In this document: positions 34,462 through 47,244 of the stretch, piece by piece
Position numbering within the stretch: position 1 is the stretch's first letter
Layout of the letters: every line of letters begins with the position of its first letter
From: Dryas octopetala
Taxonomy: Eukaryota > Streptophyta > Magnoliopsida > Rosales > Rosaceae
Direction of reading: 5' to 3'
DNA: 64,000 nucleotides
NCBI GenBank assembly: GCA_963921425.1
Contig: OY992839.1
Span: 20,134,910 to 20,198,909 of the forward strand
Translations under genes and position numbers: made by a program
Notes under the pieces: model-generated
What the model was told of the DNA's origin: nothing
Seen by the model: only the letters and a program-made list of their open reading frames with translations
Databases searched by the model: none

Positions 34462-36477
34462 AAGGGTTTAAATTTCGATTTTGAGGGAGTCCGAAATTTT
34501 AACACTGATTCGACAAAATTTCGAAATATTTCGACGAAATTTTCGAAATTTCGCCGAAATTTCGAGCGAAATTTAGAACACCCTAACAACCAAATTTTTT
34601 TGAATTTCGTCGAAATTTCGCTCAAATTTCGTCGAAATTTAGCGAAATTTCAACACTTACCCAGAAACCCAGCCCAGCGAATCGCCGAATCCTCACGCAC
34701 TGACGCCTTCGGCCTTCTCGATCTCACTCGATTTGCAGCGCGCGCCGCTCTCTCCTCTCTCCTCCGTCTTCTCCTTGGCTTGCTGGACTGGACTCATCTC
34801 TCTCTTCTCACTGATTCTGTTCTGTTCTCGGCTTCTCGAACTTCTCTGTCTTCTCACCAACTCCGGCCACCTCGAAGCATCCAGCCACCTAGCTCGAAGC
34901 CTCCGGCCACCTCTCAGCCTTCGGCCTCTCTCTCTCTTAAGTCTTAAGTTACTAAATTAATCTTTGGTTTCAAATTACAGAAGAATGTTAATCTTTATAC
35001 CGTAGGTGAGAAAGAGATCTGCAGTGAGGAAGGGGGAGAGAACGTGAGAACTGAGAAGTGAAGACTTTGATTCGAGGGAGGACCGGAGGAGAGAATCTGA
35101 AAAGGATTGGTTTTTGAAGAGTTTTTGATTTAAGGGCATTTGAGTCTTTTTCTTCTCAATTTGGGCATTCCCAAAAGAAATGATGATTAATCAACTTAGA
35201 GACTTCCTCACCACACAAACTCTGTTATCCTATTAATTGTTAGAAAGAAATATTTGGACTCTAAGCCCTTCCTGACACCACATGTACCACTTGATCAATT
35301 TTAACAAAATTGATTAGTTTTGTTTAGATAAATTTGGTGATCATTATCTAGTGAGTCAGTGACAAATAACTAATTATTTTAAGAATTTCAATTAATATTA
35401 CAATTTAACTTTAATATAAATTATTAGTGGTCCTTAACAGACTAGACATCAACTCATCAAGACAAATAAGGAGATTGGAGCCAAGGGCAATTCCGTCTCG
35501 TTCCCTAATTTTTCTTAAATACAGTATGTGATTTAAACCGAGAATATTTGAGATTTTTTTCTTTTAAATATTTAATGCAATTATGGTATACCCTTTCAGC
35601 CTTTCTTAAATGAGGAGGGTGGTCAAGAAAGTATTTTGGAGTGGTCATAATAGTAGCACTCAAATTTTTATGTGTCACACTAACACACACTATTAGCATA
35701 GTGTATAGACTAAACTAAATTATAATATGTGTAAATATGTAACACCAAGTCAATATATCACACAATATAATCGGTAAATAAATTGATGTTTTCATAAACA
35801 AATGAATGGTGGATAAAGACTGCAAAAATGAGAAAGTTATATGAGACTATTAACAATTGTAAGTATACTGTATATTATCAATTTATCACGGCTAAAGCAG
35901 TAAAGCCTAAATGGGTCCCAAATTTACAATTTACAATTTACTAATAATTCTAAATCTATTAGACAATTTACAATTATACAATTGATAAGCCTAAAGCAGT
36001 AATATAGAATTGTCAATTGGTAATATCAATATGATATGAAATTAGTAATTAGTAATAACTAATATGATATTAATTTCTTGGTGATATACTGATATGATGA
36101 TATTGAAGACAGCGAAAATTTTGAACCTCCTAGAAACTCTATGTGGTATTGATTACTTTTGTAATTCATGTGGCAATATTGTAGTAAAAATAAAATTGAG
36201 GTGTTATTGAAGTAATTATTAATTAGTGAAGCATTTTTTTAACAGTATTTGCCTCCAGCGCACATTATATTCATCACATATCACATGAAACCTACCATAT
36301 AATTTGGTTTTTTCAATGTTTTTTATCAATGTAGTAGATAATATGTTAAATAAACATATGGTAAGGTTTCATTCAAAATTTCCGTATTTTGATAGTAATT
36401 TCCGTCGTTTCCGTCGAATTTTTGTCGAAATTTAAAAATCTTCGAAATTTCCTCGAAACCCGAAATTTTATTCCTTG
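34462..36477. mobile_element. TIR element with CGAAATTT subterminal repeats
   Basis: Left AAGGGTTTAAATTTCGATTT and right read inward CAAGGAATAAAATTTCGGGT are related termini. Dense GAAATTTCG-type motifs occupy 34480-34650 and 36385-36470. The duplicated target begins CTAGTG on both sides (34454 and 36478), CTAGTGAT versus CTAGTGTG, consistent with an 8-bp TSD containing two mismatches. The interior has a GC-rich block (34670-34950) and no transposase. hAT-like from the TSD length. Confidence 0.6.
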
Positions 36478-36616
36478 CTAGTGTGATACAATGATAACCG
36501 AGCCCACCTTAAAAAACCAGTCATAACCCAACCCACATTAATAAATAAATAAATAAAAAGGTGTTAGGCACGAATTCCACCGTACGTCGCTTTTGTTCTC
36601 TGTGTTTTACAATATA

Positions 36617-37458
36617 TGTGATGCCCAAGAATTTTTGCCTTGATTTAATTTGAGCTTACAGTATTTTTCAAGAATTTATTTAAGGTCATTAGAATTTTAT
36701 TTATTTATTTTTTTTTTACAAAATTAGGAAAAACACTTCTTGGTATTCTCAGATTTATTCGGTTAGACTTTTGTCATTGATTAATTGAAGTGGGACCTTG
36801 ATTATGTAGTACTTGACAAAAAAAACCCAACGAGACCGAGTTTGCATTTTTTATTTTTACAACAGGATTAATTATAGTGAATTTTGGAAGCTAGATTGAA
36901 TTATTGGAAATTAGAAAATTGTAGAATAATAGGTAAACAAGCATTTTTTCCAAACGTTTTTCGATTATTCGTAGAAAATGTGTAAATCATTGGAGGAATC
37001 GAGATCGTAGGAAAATAGTATTGAACACCACAGTTGTCATGGTGTCAACAGACTTTTCATCGGAAGACGGGATAATTTCCGATGAATTTCGGAAAAAAAT
37101 AGAGAAAACACAAAAAATAATTAGAGAGTAAATTAGAAAATAGGAATCACGATCTTGACCGTCGACCGAATTCGATCAGACGGAGAAGTGTGTGTTAAGC
37201 AAAGGCTGGATAAATGTCAAGCTTAGGGATGGCTTGGACACATGTCAAGAGCGAAGCATTTTAAACTTGATAAACTTTAAATAACGTTAAATCAATTTCG
37301 GTGAAAACGTCAAATTAATAAATTTTCAAAAAAACTTCCAAAGTAATTTGGTAAAAGTTTTTGAAATTGCACAATCCAACTTCCTTTAGATCCTCTTTAA
37401 AACCAACATTAAATAAAAACTCAAATTTTTTTAGAGAAATTTGGATCAGGTCGTTATA
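36617..37458 (-). mobile_element. LTR-like remnant related to the 38042-40964 unit
   Basis: On the minus strand it starts TATAACGACCTGATCCAAAT and ends GGGCATCACA. The start closely resembles that of the solo LTR at 38042-40964 (TGTAATGACCTGACCCAAAT). About 840 bp, non-coding. No TSD seen, so the ends are approximate. Confidence 0.4.
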
Positions 37459-38036
37459 AAATGTAATACTATTAAGTATGTGATTGTATTTACAGATTCA
37501 TAATTTTTAGATTTACAATATATAATTAATATTGAAACAAGTAAAAATAATTATAGTAGATAATCCAAATCTATATACATATGTGGATAAGGTATATATA
37601 ATTATTTTTTTGTTAGGTAGTTATAAGACTGTTAATTTAGACCACATTTTCATATTAATGTATCATATAAAACTATTTATGTTGAATCAGACCACATATT
37701 TTGTAAATTTGTAAAGTGAAAAGTTTCCCCATATATAATAATTATATATGGATATGTCTCATGCATGGCATGCCATGTAATCATGTATATGTATATATGA
37801 CTTTGCTTGCGATGTATGTATGACTTTTTGCTTGCAATATATGTACTATTTTTTGCTTGCAATGTATGTATGACTTTGATAAGTGACAGCAAGTTTATGT
37901 TCTTACGCAGGTTTAGGGTTTCTTGCAGTCCAGGCCTACCTGTCTTCATTTACGTCCATTTAAGGAAACTTTGAGTAGATGGCAAAGGTACCCTCTTTTA
38001 GTTTTTTTAATGTCTATCTAGGAACATTGAGAATTA
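37459..38036. other. AT-rich intergenic DNA
   Basis: A short tandem series of CTTTTTGCTTGCAATGTATGT-like phrases occurs at about 37800-37875. No gene. Confidence 0.5.
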
Positions 38037-38041
38037 CTTAT

Positions 38042-40964
38042 TGGCAGGACTTCCACCCTGAAATCTCCTACGGGAATCCAAAATCAAGGAAAATCCTACC
38101 GAAAATTCGGCAGAACCTCCCCTGAAAATGGACTAACCCAAAAATTTCAAAACCTGTTAAAAAACACTTCTAAACAGCAACCACCTCTACCACAACCAAA
38201 AAGGGTCTCAGACCCAACAATTTCAAAGAAATCCAACTTAAAATTGTAGAGTGGTTATCAGAGCTGCTATTCTATTAAAAGGAATTTCTACAAAAAATTT
38301 AATGGCGCCTATAGGGTCCGAGTAGGAAGATGGATGCAAATGCCTCGACGTTATCGGCTCGATCTCCACCAAAGCTGCTCCCTGTGGGACAATTTAATAT
38401 AAAAACAAGAAAAACTATGAGATAACTCAGTGAGTGGACAGTTTAATGAAAATGAAAACAAAAGTAAACTTTCTGTTTTAAGAAAATCCTTCATAACCAC
38501 ATTTAACTCAAGACCTCAAGTCGCTCTTTAAAAAACCCCCAGTTTAAAACATTTTCAGAACACGTCCAAATTTGTTTTCATAATTTAATAAACAAAACAG
38601 AAGCATAAACCATTTATCAAATAAAATTCAAACATTTTAAATTCTAACTAGTTTACGAATTTAAAATAAACGATCGCAATGAAACCGTATAATACATATA
38701 TAATACAACGCACCAAGCCAGTTACCTGGAGAATCTGTCATACATGCGCAGAGCCGAAAATCTGTTATACGCATGCAGAGCCATAAATTCTGTCGTACGT
38801 GCACGCAGATCCAACCCCCAAAAGGTCAAGCATCACGACACACGGCCCAAATCCTATGTGTGTGCCGCAATGGGTCCCAAAGACCTATCTAATCTGATAA
38901 CCTGGAAGGGTACTGAAGTGGGTGGTTTGAAAATCAATAACTCATAAACACATAATCCAAATCTCAAATCCTTTCATTTTTCTTCCAAAACTCTTCTTAA
39001 CAAAACCAAACTCATCAAAAAACATTTCCTTAAATTGTAATATCCCATAACAAATATAACAAACATTGAGACAAAGAATATGAAATATAAACGATCTTTC
39101 CATAACCAAGTTGAAATTAAATACGCCATTCCAAAACATAGTACGTACTTTTAATGTAAATTCATATATGAAAGCACGCTAAAATATTTCTTGATCGTGA
39201 AATTTATGAAATCCAAGATAAGTGTATTTAGTTAATATAAATGATTAGCTGATAGACATTTAAAATTTAAAACTCAAAATGAATTCAAGTTAAGCCAAAG
39301 AAATTGAAACCACATAAAAACATAAATTATTAAAATTCAAGGTCCACTCACAGAGATAGCCTTAGCTTCGATCCTCCGTCGAATCGTTACGAGCCACGGT
39401 CGTCTCGCCTATAAAATAAACAACAAAAACAAAGATTAGTCTCGGTTCTACGACCTTTAAAGGGTGTGTGTGTGGAGCCTAACGTCCCACTCGACTTCGT
39501 TCCTACTCGATTGGTTTACGATCTACATGAATTGACCAACAACACTTCCACAATCCCCCTAAAGTTTCCGGCTCAACCTAAACACAATCACTATAACTAA
39601 TATCGATAACCCACTCAACAAATTGTCATAAATACTCTAAAATTATGGAATATCAATGGGGGTTCGAAATCACAAAATTCGCTGCCCAAGATGGCTGTTT
39701 CAAGCCCATAATTTACCAAATATAGGAAAATTCTCAATCTTCATATACGTTCATATCTAACATCAAATTTTGGGATTCCCTACACAAGAGATTGTCCAAA
39801 ACTACACCAAAATTTCCATAGGACTCAGCCAATCCTTAGTAGACCCGAAATGGGTTCCAACTTTGCAAATCAAACTTCCCAAAACTCTTTTTACTCAAAA
39901 TTACCCTAAATTTCTGGTCCTAAACGATTATTAGGGTTCCTAGGAATGTAATTGTCCAAGAAAACATCAATAACAGCCCTCTAATTCGAAAACCCAAAGG
40001 GAACAAGAAATGAATTCAAATTTTCAAAAAAATTCAAATTTCTAATTATAAGATTTTAAACCACAAACATATAGGGAAATGGAAGCCCATAATGAGAGAA
40101 AGAAAGCCCACCTGAAATTTGAAGATTGAGGGTCGGAATTGGTCGGAATCCAGTGAGGAAGGTGCGGCGGGACTGGGCGTTTTCTGCTGGTTTCTGCGTG
40201 CGAGGAGAATGGCCGGAGAGGAGGAAGAGTCTGCGAAGTCGGCGTCGGCGAGGGGAGCTCGTCGGTGGTCTGGGTTGGTCGGGAGGTGGCCAGCGGCGTG
40301 GGTTTTTGGTGGCTGGGTGTGTGCGCACAGAGAAAAGGGGGAGAGAGAGAGAACTCGAGGAAAGAGAGAATGAGAGAGAGTGAGCTCAGGAGTGGTCGGC
40401 GCCTGGGGGGGATCACGCCAGTGAGGCCGGGTCGGCGAGGGGTGGTCGACGATGAGCTGGGTTGTGGGTGCAGGGGAAGGGGTGCGGGAGTGGTTGTAGG
40501 GGAGGAGAAAAACAGGGAGAGAGAGAGTGCGGAGAGAGAGAGATATAAAGGGAGGAGAGAGAAGCTTATAGGAAATTCTAGAGAGAGAGAAATCAGAAAA
40601 TTTTCTGATTTTGGGTATTTAAAAACCCACTTATATAAATTTACAAAATTGCCCATCACTTCACATGTCCGTATCTTTCAAACCGTAACTCGAAACGACG
40701 CGTGCTACGTGTCTACGAACTCGTGGACTCGAAACCTTTCCAACGGACCCGAAGTCAAAATCGAAATCCCGTTTATTTTAAAAGTCAACTTTGGGTCAAG
40801 CCCCAAATTAAAACAAAATAAAAATTTAAATCAAAACTCTTTTTATTTTCCAAATAAATATCAAAATCTTTAAAATACAAATCAACATTCTTTAAAGACC
40901 TCTTAAAAACATAGTTAAATCAAAATTTAAATTTCTAGTGGGAAATTTGGGTCAGGTCATTACA
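38042..40964 (-). mobile_element. Solo LTR or LARD-like unit, perfect 5-bp TSD
   Basis: On the plus strand it begins TGGCAGGACTTCC and ends GGTCATTACA. CTTAT flanks both sides exactly (38037-38041 and 40965-40969). On the minus strand it starts TGTAATGACCTGACCC. It is 2,923 bp. A minus-strand TATA box (TTTATATC, near 40540-40550) is followed by CT-rich leader sequence and a GC-rich stretch (40100-40540) of the kind found in long plant LTR leaders. No pol domain is present. A solo LTR formed by recombination is the simplest reading; Ty3/gypsy affiliation is a guess. Confidence 0.75.
40541..40549 (-). promoter_or_regulatory. LTR TATA box
   Basis: TTTATATCT on the minus strand between CT repeats, upstream of the CT- and GC-rich leader of the solo-LTR-like unit. 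Confidence 0.45.
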
Positions 40965-41245
40965 CTTATATACCCTCATCATGGACCCATCACCCCTTTT
41001 CTCTACCGTGGATTATTATACTTTGAGAGGGTATAAAGTTACTATATAATTTCTATTGTTATACATCCAAAAATAATTGATATATAAAGTTACTATTTTA
41101 CTTATCTATGACCATGATGTCTATGAGAGACCATGACCATGATCATGTTCGTAGCTGTGTCCTGCCGTTGGCTAGCCATTAAGAGAAAAACTTGGTTGTA
41201 ACAAAGGTATGCACTCTTACTATCACAATAAGTAGTCATGTAACT

Positions 41246-41556
41246 ATTAGGGCTGAAGTTAAGATTTTGGAGTCTGAAGCGAATTGTAAAAGTGAGGCCC
41301 TTAGTCCTCAATGTACATTCACTTAATTTTTTTTCCCCAACAAATACTCATAAAACATATTATAATAATGCAAAAATTTAGATTTTAACATAACCAAACA
41401 GCGAATAATATGTAACCTAAATAAAAGTTTTTTTTTTGGCCAAAACCTAAATAAAAGTTTTATCATGGTATAAAGGATATACAAATTTGGAGTCCCCTAG
41501 ACATATGGGGCCCAAGGTGGTTGCCTCACCTAGCTCTCCTCAACTACGGCCTTCAT
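41246..41556. mobile_element. hAT-like MITE remnant
   Basis: Left AGGGCTGAAGTTAAGATTTT and, from the right, AAGGCCGTAGTTGAGGAGAG look like diverged TIRs. The text GGGGCCCAAGGTGGTTGCCT near the right end resembles subterminal sequence of plant hAT elements. About 310 bp, non-coding. Confidence 0.4.
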
Positions 41557-42036
41557 AACTAATATGTGAGGAGATTTGGCTCATTTTTACTCCTTTTGCC
41601 TTACTAAATAGGGGTATTTTTTATTGTTAGAGGAAGGTCCGATGTGGATCATGCATGGAGTATTGCTAACCTCTTTTTTCCTGTAATCTCTTGATTTTTT
41701 TTTTTATATTTTATCCTAATTTAAAAAAAAAAAAACATGTGAGAATATATTGTGAGAGTAAAGATGTATACTTCCATCATAGCCAAATTTTTCTGAAGCG
41801 AAAGGCACTTCACGTCTTAAGTTGTTATCAAAGAGATGCTTAAAAGAAGAGGGAGAATTAAAGTTTTCCTAAAAAAATTTCTTAGAACATATATAAATGA
41901 ATGACAAACTCGGTTTGGATCCTTTACTGGTCCCTTGTGTGTTAATCTCATACTAATCAACTAAGACTACATCATTTTGCTTCTTCCCCGTCAATTTTTT
42001 TTTTCTTTTTACAATGGGTTGGTTTAGTTTTTGTCA

Positions 42037-42906
42037 GGGATGGACCCAGGAATTTAAAATGGGGTGGATTGAACTTTAAGGCTACTAAAATTTCGGCAGC
42101 ATATCGTTTATTTTTATAAAACTTCCAAAATTCAAATAACCTGTTAAAACACTTCATTAATCTAAAATGAAATTTATTCAAAGAAAACTCGACAGTACGA
42201 GTGAATTTCATTAATAAACAACAAGAAATACACATACTTAAGTTGTGCCCTACGAGTCTTCACAACATAAAAATCATCAATAACAGATCATAACTAATAA
42301 TATCAACAAGATCTTTTTCAATGTGGATAATCATACAATCAATAAGAAACTCATCACATATCTTGTTTCGAAGTCGATTTTTATTAGTTTTATGGATGAG
42401 AATGCTCGCTCAGTTGTTGCCGTGGAAACAGGAAGAGTCAACACAAGACGAACCAATCTCTTGAGCAGATAATATGATTTTCTCGTTCTAACAAGTTCAT
42501 GACATAATTCATAAATGGAGGACACATTCTGAAATTGTGAAAGTTCACGAACCTCATACTTATAATGCTCCAACTGTTCTCTTAAAGTACACAATTCAAA
42601 CTCACTAAAATCTTGAGGATAAAATTTATGTGTCAAACTGCATATTTTGTCAATATCAAATAATCTGAACTCATCACAAGGATCCAATGCTGAGCCAAGG
42701 CAAAGGAGTTCCACTGTTTCCTCATTGAATCTACTATTTAACTCCTTCAAGTGAAAATCAATTACAATATTAAAGATATCAAAATGATAATAATGCTCAA
42801 TTGTGATAAAATTTTGTTGTTGACAAGAACGACATGTACCCTCCATATGTGAGGGTTTTAGTTTCGTTATTTTGTTTTCACTCACACTTTCAATCGTTTC
42901 CTTCAA
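42037..42906 (-). pseudogene. hAT-family transposase, 3' end (dimerisation domain)
   Basis: The minus-strand frame 42906-42331 contains EELVRT-like helices and ends LVRLVLTLPVSTATTERAFS, the hallmark of the hAT C-terminal dimerisation domain (...P.S.A..ER.FS). After SSIKLIK a one-base frame change follows; the other frame continues with CDEFLIDCMI to a stop near 42250. The N-terminal zinc finger and catalytic DDE region are absent or decayed. At 42037 the plus strand reads CAGGGATGGACCCAGG, a typical hAT TIR, so the element's 3' end is there. The other TIR was not found. Confidence 0.75.
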
Positions 42907-43504
42907 TCCTCGCAGTTCAAATCATCAACAACTATGTTTTCTCCTATAGAAGCAATCCCAAACTAGCTTATAGTTCCAAAGGGAAAAAAAAATCAATGTC
43001 CTTTTCTTTTATTGTTGTTGCCATCAAATAGTCAAAAATTACTATAAGTTCATCGTCAATCTTCTTCATAACCCTAATCCCAAATACAATTAGAATCTAA
43101 TTAAGATGTTCTCATGATTATTTTGGCTAAAAAATGAAAGCTGAGTTTGAGAGAAAAAAAAAATACAAGAGACATGTTTAATATTGGTTTGTGATTGCTC
43201 CGGTAGAAGGAAACAAGATTTCTGATGATTTTGACAGTGGCGCGCGGTTGAAGATGCCATATGATTTAAAGGATCTGTTTCTAAATTTGAGTTCCAATAC
43301 TAATTCATTCAGGAAAATGATTTGAAAGGAGAGACTTTCACTTTTATTTATTAGTATATTATTGTACTTTTATAAAACAGAAATTTGACCAATTGTTTAG
43401 TTATGTATCTATTGTACATTCAAGTGGAAATAGAATCTTATTCTGCGTGGGTCAAAAAGGTCTTCATATTGGAGGTTAAGATGAAGTATGTAGAGTTATA
43501 TTTA
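42907..43504. other. Left flank of the CACTA element
   Basis: Possibly includes decayed 5' parts of the hAT element. No gene recognised. Confidence 0.45.
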
Positions 43505-43745
43505 CACTACACCAAAATTGAGCTTTCACGGCGTGCAATTTACGGCGTGCACTTGCTGATCGCCGTAAATAATTATGTTTTACAGCGTGCTTGGGTAGCG
43601 CGCCGTGTATTTTATTTCTATGTATCAATTTACGGCGTGTATTAACTGCATGCCATAATGGCATATAAATCATGGCAAACATATTTTGCGTCGTTAAATG
43701 TGAGACAATTTACGGCGTGCATTTTTATTATTAATGGCGTGCATA
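43505..43745 (+). repeat. Left TIR and subterminal repeat array of the CACTA element
   Basis: TTTACGGCGTGC-like motifs recur in both orientations (about 43529, 43541, 43560 inverted, 43584, 43600 inverted, 43631, 43711, 43735), some with one or two changes. These are the presumed binding sites of the TNPA-like protein. Confidence 0.8.
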
Positions 43746-43938
43746 CTTTATGCCATAATTAAAACTGATTTTTTTTATTTTACCCGCGAAACCAAAAAAA
43801 GAATGAAAAATTCCCTCGCGTATTTTCATTTGGCGCTTCAGTTTCTGGAACTTCACAACAGTCACTCCCTCTTTCTCTGTCTCTCCTACTCTTTCTCTCT
43901 CGCTCTCTCTCGCCAAAACACTCGATCAGTCTATCCAT

Positions 43939-43980
<42 letters not shown>

Positions 43981-46900
43981 GATCCTCCCTCTTTACTTTT
44001 CTGGGCGTTGGTGCTGGATTTTTTTTAAGAAACACCCAAATGGTGTAAGGTACTAGTATTCCCCTTTTGTAATTTGCTCATTCTCTACTTTACTTAACTA
44101 TTTTCTGCTCACCTAATTTTATGGGTTATGAATTATATTTTCTTATTCAAATTTTATACATTTTATGGGTTTTCTATTTTTTCAATTTATGGGTTAATGG
44201 GTTGTTTATGTTTTGCCAATTTAATGGGTTCTATTGCCTTTTGGAAATCAAGATAACCAATCTTGATCCCTTTCAATATTTCAGGAATGTAATATATTGG
44301 GTAGCTTATTTGTTGAAAACCTTAGTTTCAATTTCAGGTTGGCAATGATCAAAATGCAAAACTGACACTTGCTTTGGTTAGTTAAGATGCGGAAGTGAAG
44401 GTATGTTTCAAACAGGCCCATGTGTTGTGTAAAAACTTTAACTTGATGTTAATATATTATACATATATCCTGAAGTGTAGAGTTCTCTTATTTTCTTTCC
44501 AATGTTATGCTAATAATCATGATAAGTTTTTGTTTTCTTAAAGCAGTCTTTGAAAACGACATGAACTCTAAATGTAATGTACACTTTCACCAACCAGAAT
44601 GTATCTGCAATCATTTTATAATAGTGAAGATACTGTAACTGCTAAAGCTCATAAACGTAGAAAATTGGTTTACTGGTGTTTGCTACAGAACATTTGACTA
44701 ATATTTGCTTAGTTTGTTTCTTGCTACAACTTAAAAATTAAGTAGTTTTGAAATCTGTACAGTATATGTTTCCTATGTTTGATGAATTGAAAGCTTTCTC
44801 ATTTCCCTTCAGCATTTTCCTCTTTTGATGATACACTAAAATTTGATTGAGGCCATGCAAAGTTTGTTAACAATTTATTGTCGTGTAGAAAAAATTTTGG
44901 TGTGATGCAGAAACTTTATTAGAATGCTGATTGCAAAAGCCTAATATGTTGTAGCAAGTGCATCTCAAACTTGGCATGACAAAATGGCCATCTGACATCA
45001 TTCTTTACACTCAAAAAGTTTCATCTCATATTCTGTATATCTAGACCCCCACATAATATTGATTCTAACGTTTGTGTGTGTTTTGGATTTTTAAATTCTT
45101 CCACATATCCCCACCTAACCCCATTTTCCCCTCCAGAACCATGTCTATAATTCCTGAGTCTGGGAGTATTGGTTCTTTTGACTTTCATTTCTAAACGTTA
45201 CACAGCATACTTCTCTGTCCTGCTTGACATCAATGGTGGATGAACTTTTGGACTGTATAGCATTTTTGTGCTTCACTTAGCAGTCAGGTGAGAACTGAGA
45301 ACTTTCCTCTTCTTCTTCTCCACAATCACCTTCTTTATACTCTTCTTCCTTGTGACAATCTTTATAGCCTCCGTGTACTTTTACTTTATAAATACTGCAT
45401 GCTTTGCATCTGATGAGGTCTGAGTGGCATAGGAATTTGGAGCCTGCACTCTGTATTGCTTGAAATTCATTTGGATATATCTTTTTCCCAGATTCAGTGA
45501 CTAATGTTTTGTAAACCATCACTCTGCTTCATGTGAAAATCAGGGTAAGCCATGTTCCCATAATCTCACATGTTCTGCTACCTTTAGAATATGTAGTATA
45601 GAATATAAGTATAGAGCCATGTTCCCATAATCTCACATGTTCTGCTTCCTTATAATAAGTTGGTTTTACAAGAATAAGTTTTATTCATGAGTTTAACATT
45701 GTGGTCAATGGCCACTATATGTTATATTTGTATGTAGTCTATAGATGCTTAAATCTTGATCCAATGCTTTCTTTTTATGGTTCTGATCATTATTTTTAAT
45801 TTTATATGAACATAGACTTCACATTTCCCCTGCCCCTAGTTGTGTGCATATTGACTGAATTTGATTGTTATATAATAGAGAAAAATATTTTACTGGTACA
45901 GTAATATGCTATCTGCATTAGTTGCACAATAATGCATATGTAGCTAACAGCTGTGAGCCTATGACTTGAATTGTGTGGTTGTTGTGGCTGTATGTTGTGT
46001 ACTTGCAGGTGCATGCATGTTTTTATGATGCACAATTTGGTTTCAATTTCTTAAACCAATTTAGAAGCCACACATTGTATTTCACAAACTGCTATAAATA
46101 TAATCTGTAACCCTATCCTACTTCAGTTACATGCATTTTCAAACACTTTCTTCCTAAACAACATGGGCTACTACTTTGTATTCAACATAAATTAGTTTAG
46201 AAGCATTTTCTTGCACTTAGAATTAACTAGTTTTGCTAGTCTGCATCTAGCTTGCCAATGTCAAATCATTCCTAAGTATGAACTTAGATGTGCTCTGAAT
46301 TTGAGTATAGAATGCAAACTCACAATAGTTTATTGAAATGATTAATAATTTAATATCTGGAAAATATTTCTTTAGTCAATTAACTGATGGCAAAGTATTG
46401 TACCTTGTTAAAGTCCAATGACAATTAAGGTAACTGTAATTGTCCTCGACTCATCAACTACCAAATATCAGTCACCTTTACTGTCTCAATTATAGGCAAT
46501 CACTTCATTTCACTTTCATTTTTCATTGAGGTTGTTATTGTAATGAGTCATGACTTATCTTTTTATCCATCAAAGTAAAACTGAGTTCTATACCAAAAGA
46601 AAAAACAGTAAAACAGAGGTTAAAAATTTGTACATTTTTCATTGTTATAATTGTTCTTTTAATTAAAATTCAATGTTTATTGCAGAGGGCTATGGAAAAC
46701 GTTTTTTCCTCAAGCTTTGTTTGCAAAACTATTGAGCTTACAAGACAGGTAGGCACACCTTTGCTACTTTGTTCATGTCAACTGAAGATATAGTAAAAAC
46801 TAGAAGATTAAAGTAAAAATCTAGCACTAAAATAAAAAAGAAAATACAATATATTTGTACTTCTTTGATTTCTCCCACACTTCAATATGAGAATCTAGAG

Positions 46901-47244
46901 ATAAACAGAAACTGCATTTTCTTATTTCAACTTCAATTATATTACCTTCATTTACATTACCTTTTATTGCTTGGTAGGCTTGAAAGAGTATATGAATGAT
47001 AGAATTGGATTTCTTATGTATGTGTGGATTATATTCATTTGCTTTATGGAGTGAATACATACATAGCTGTGTGTGCATTTATACATGTATTGGTTTGCTG
47101 CACTACTGTATATTGTTTTCCTTGTGTTTTTTTTTTTGTGTAAGAATCATTTAATTCTTTTATTGACAAATATATTGTATAATTTTAAATTGGAAAGGTG
47201 TCTAGACATTAATTAGAGAGCAACACCAAGGAAAGACAGAGACC
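43746..47244 (+). other. CACTA 5' untranslated region with candidate leader exons
   Basis: A CT-rich stretch at 43860-43980 may be the promoter/leader start. Candidate non-coding exons with good splice sites: 44337-44400 (after ATTTCAG, before GTATGT) and 46686-46749 (after TTGCAG, before GTAGGC, containing a short ATG frame). A direct repeat of CATGTTCCCATAATCTCACA occurs at about 45551 and 45617. Confidence 0.4.
45277..45522 (-). other. 81-codon open frame on the opposite strand inside the CACTA leader
   Basis: Reads MMVYKTLVTESGKKIYPNEF at its start, a Cys-containing middle (FLCHSDLIRCKACSIY) and an acidic end (EEEYKEGDCGEEEEESS). The composition looks protein-like rather than random. It is antisense to the transposon genes and not a known CACTA protein, so it could be a captured host fragment. 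Unrecognised. Confidence 0.3.

Noticed and set aside
34399-34947. 182-codon plus-strand frame
   Set aside because: Starts in the mini-CACTA, crosses GAAATTTCG subterminal repeats and ends in a Leu/Ser-rich block of the TIR element. Not a coherent protein.
40042-40659. 205-codon minus-strand frame, Pro/Ser-rich
   Set aside because: It lies in the CT-rich and GC-rich leader of the LTR-like unit 38042-40964; frames of similar length exist on the other strand. No family features.
43902-43978. CT microsatellite in the CACTA leader as an independent feature
   Set aside because: Best seen as part of the transposon's CT-rich leader.
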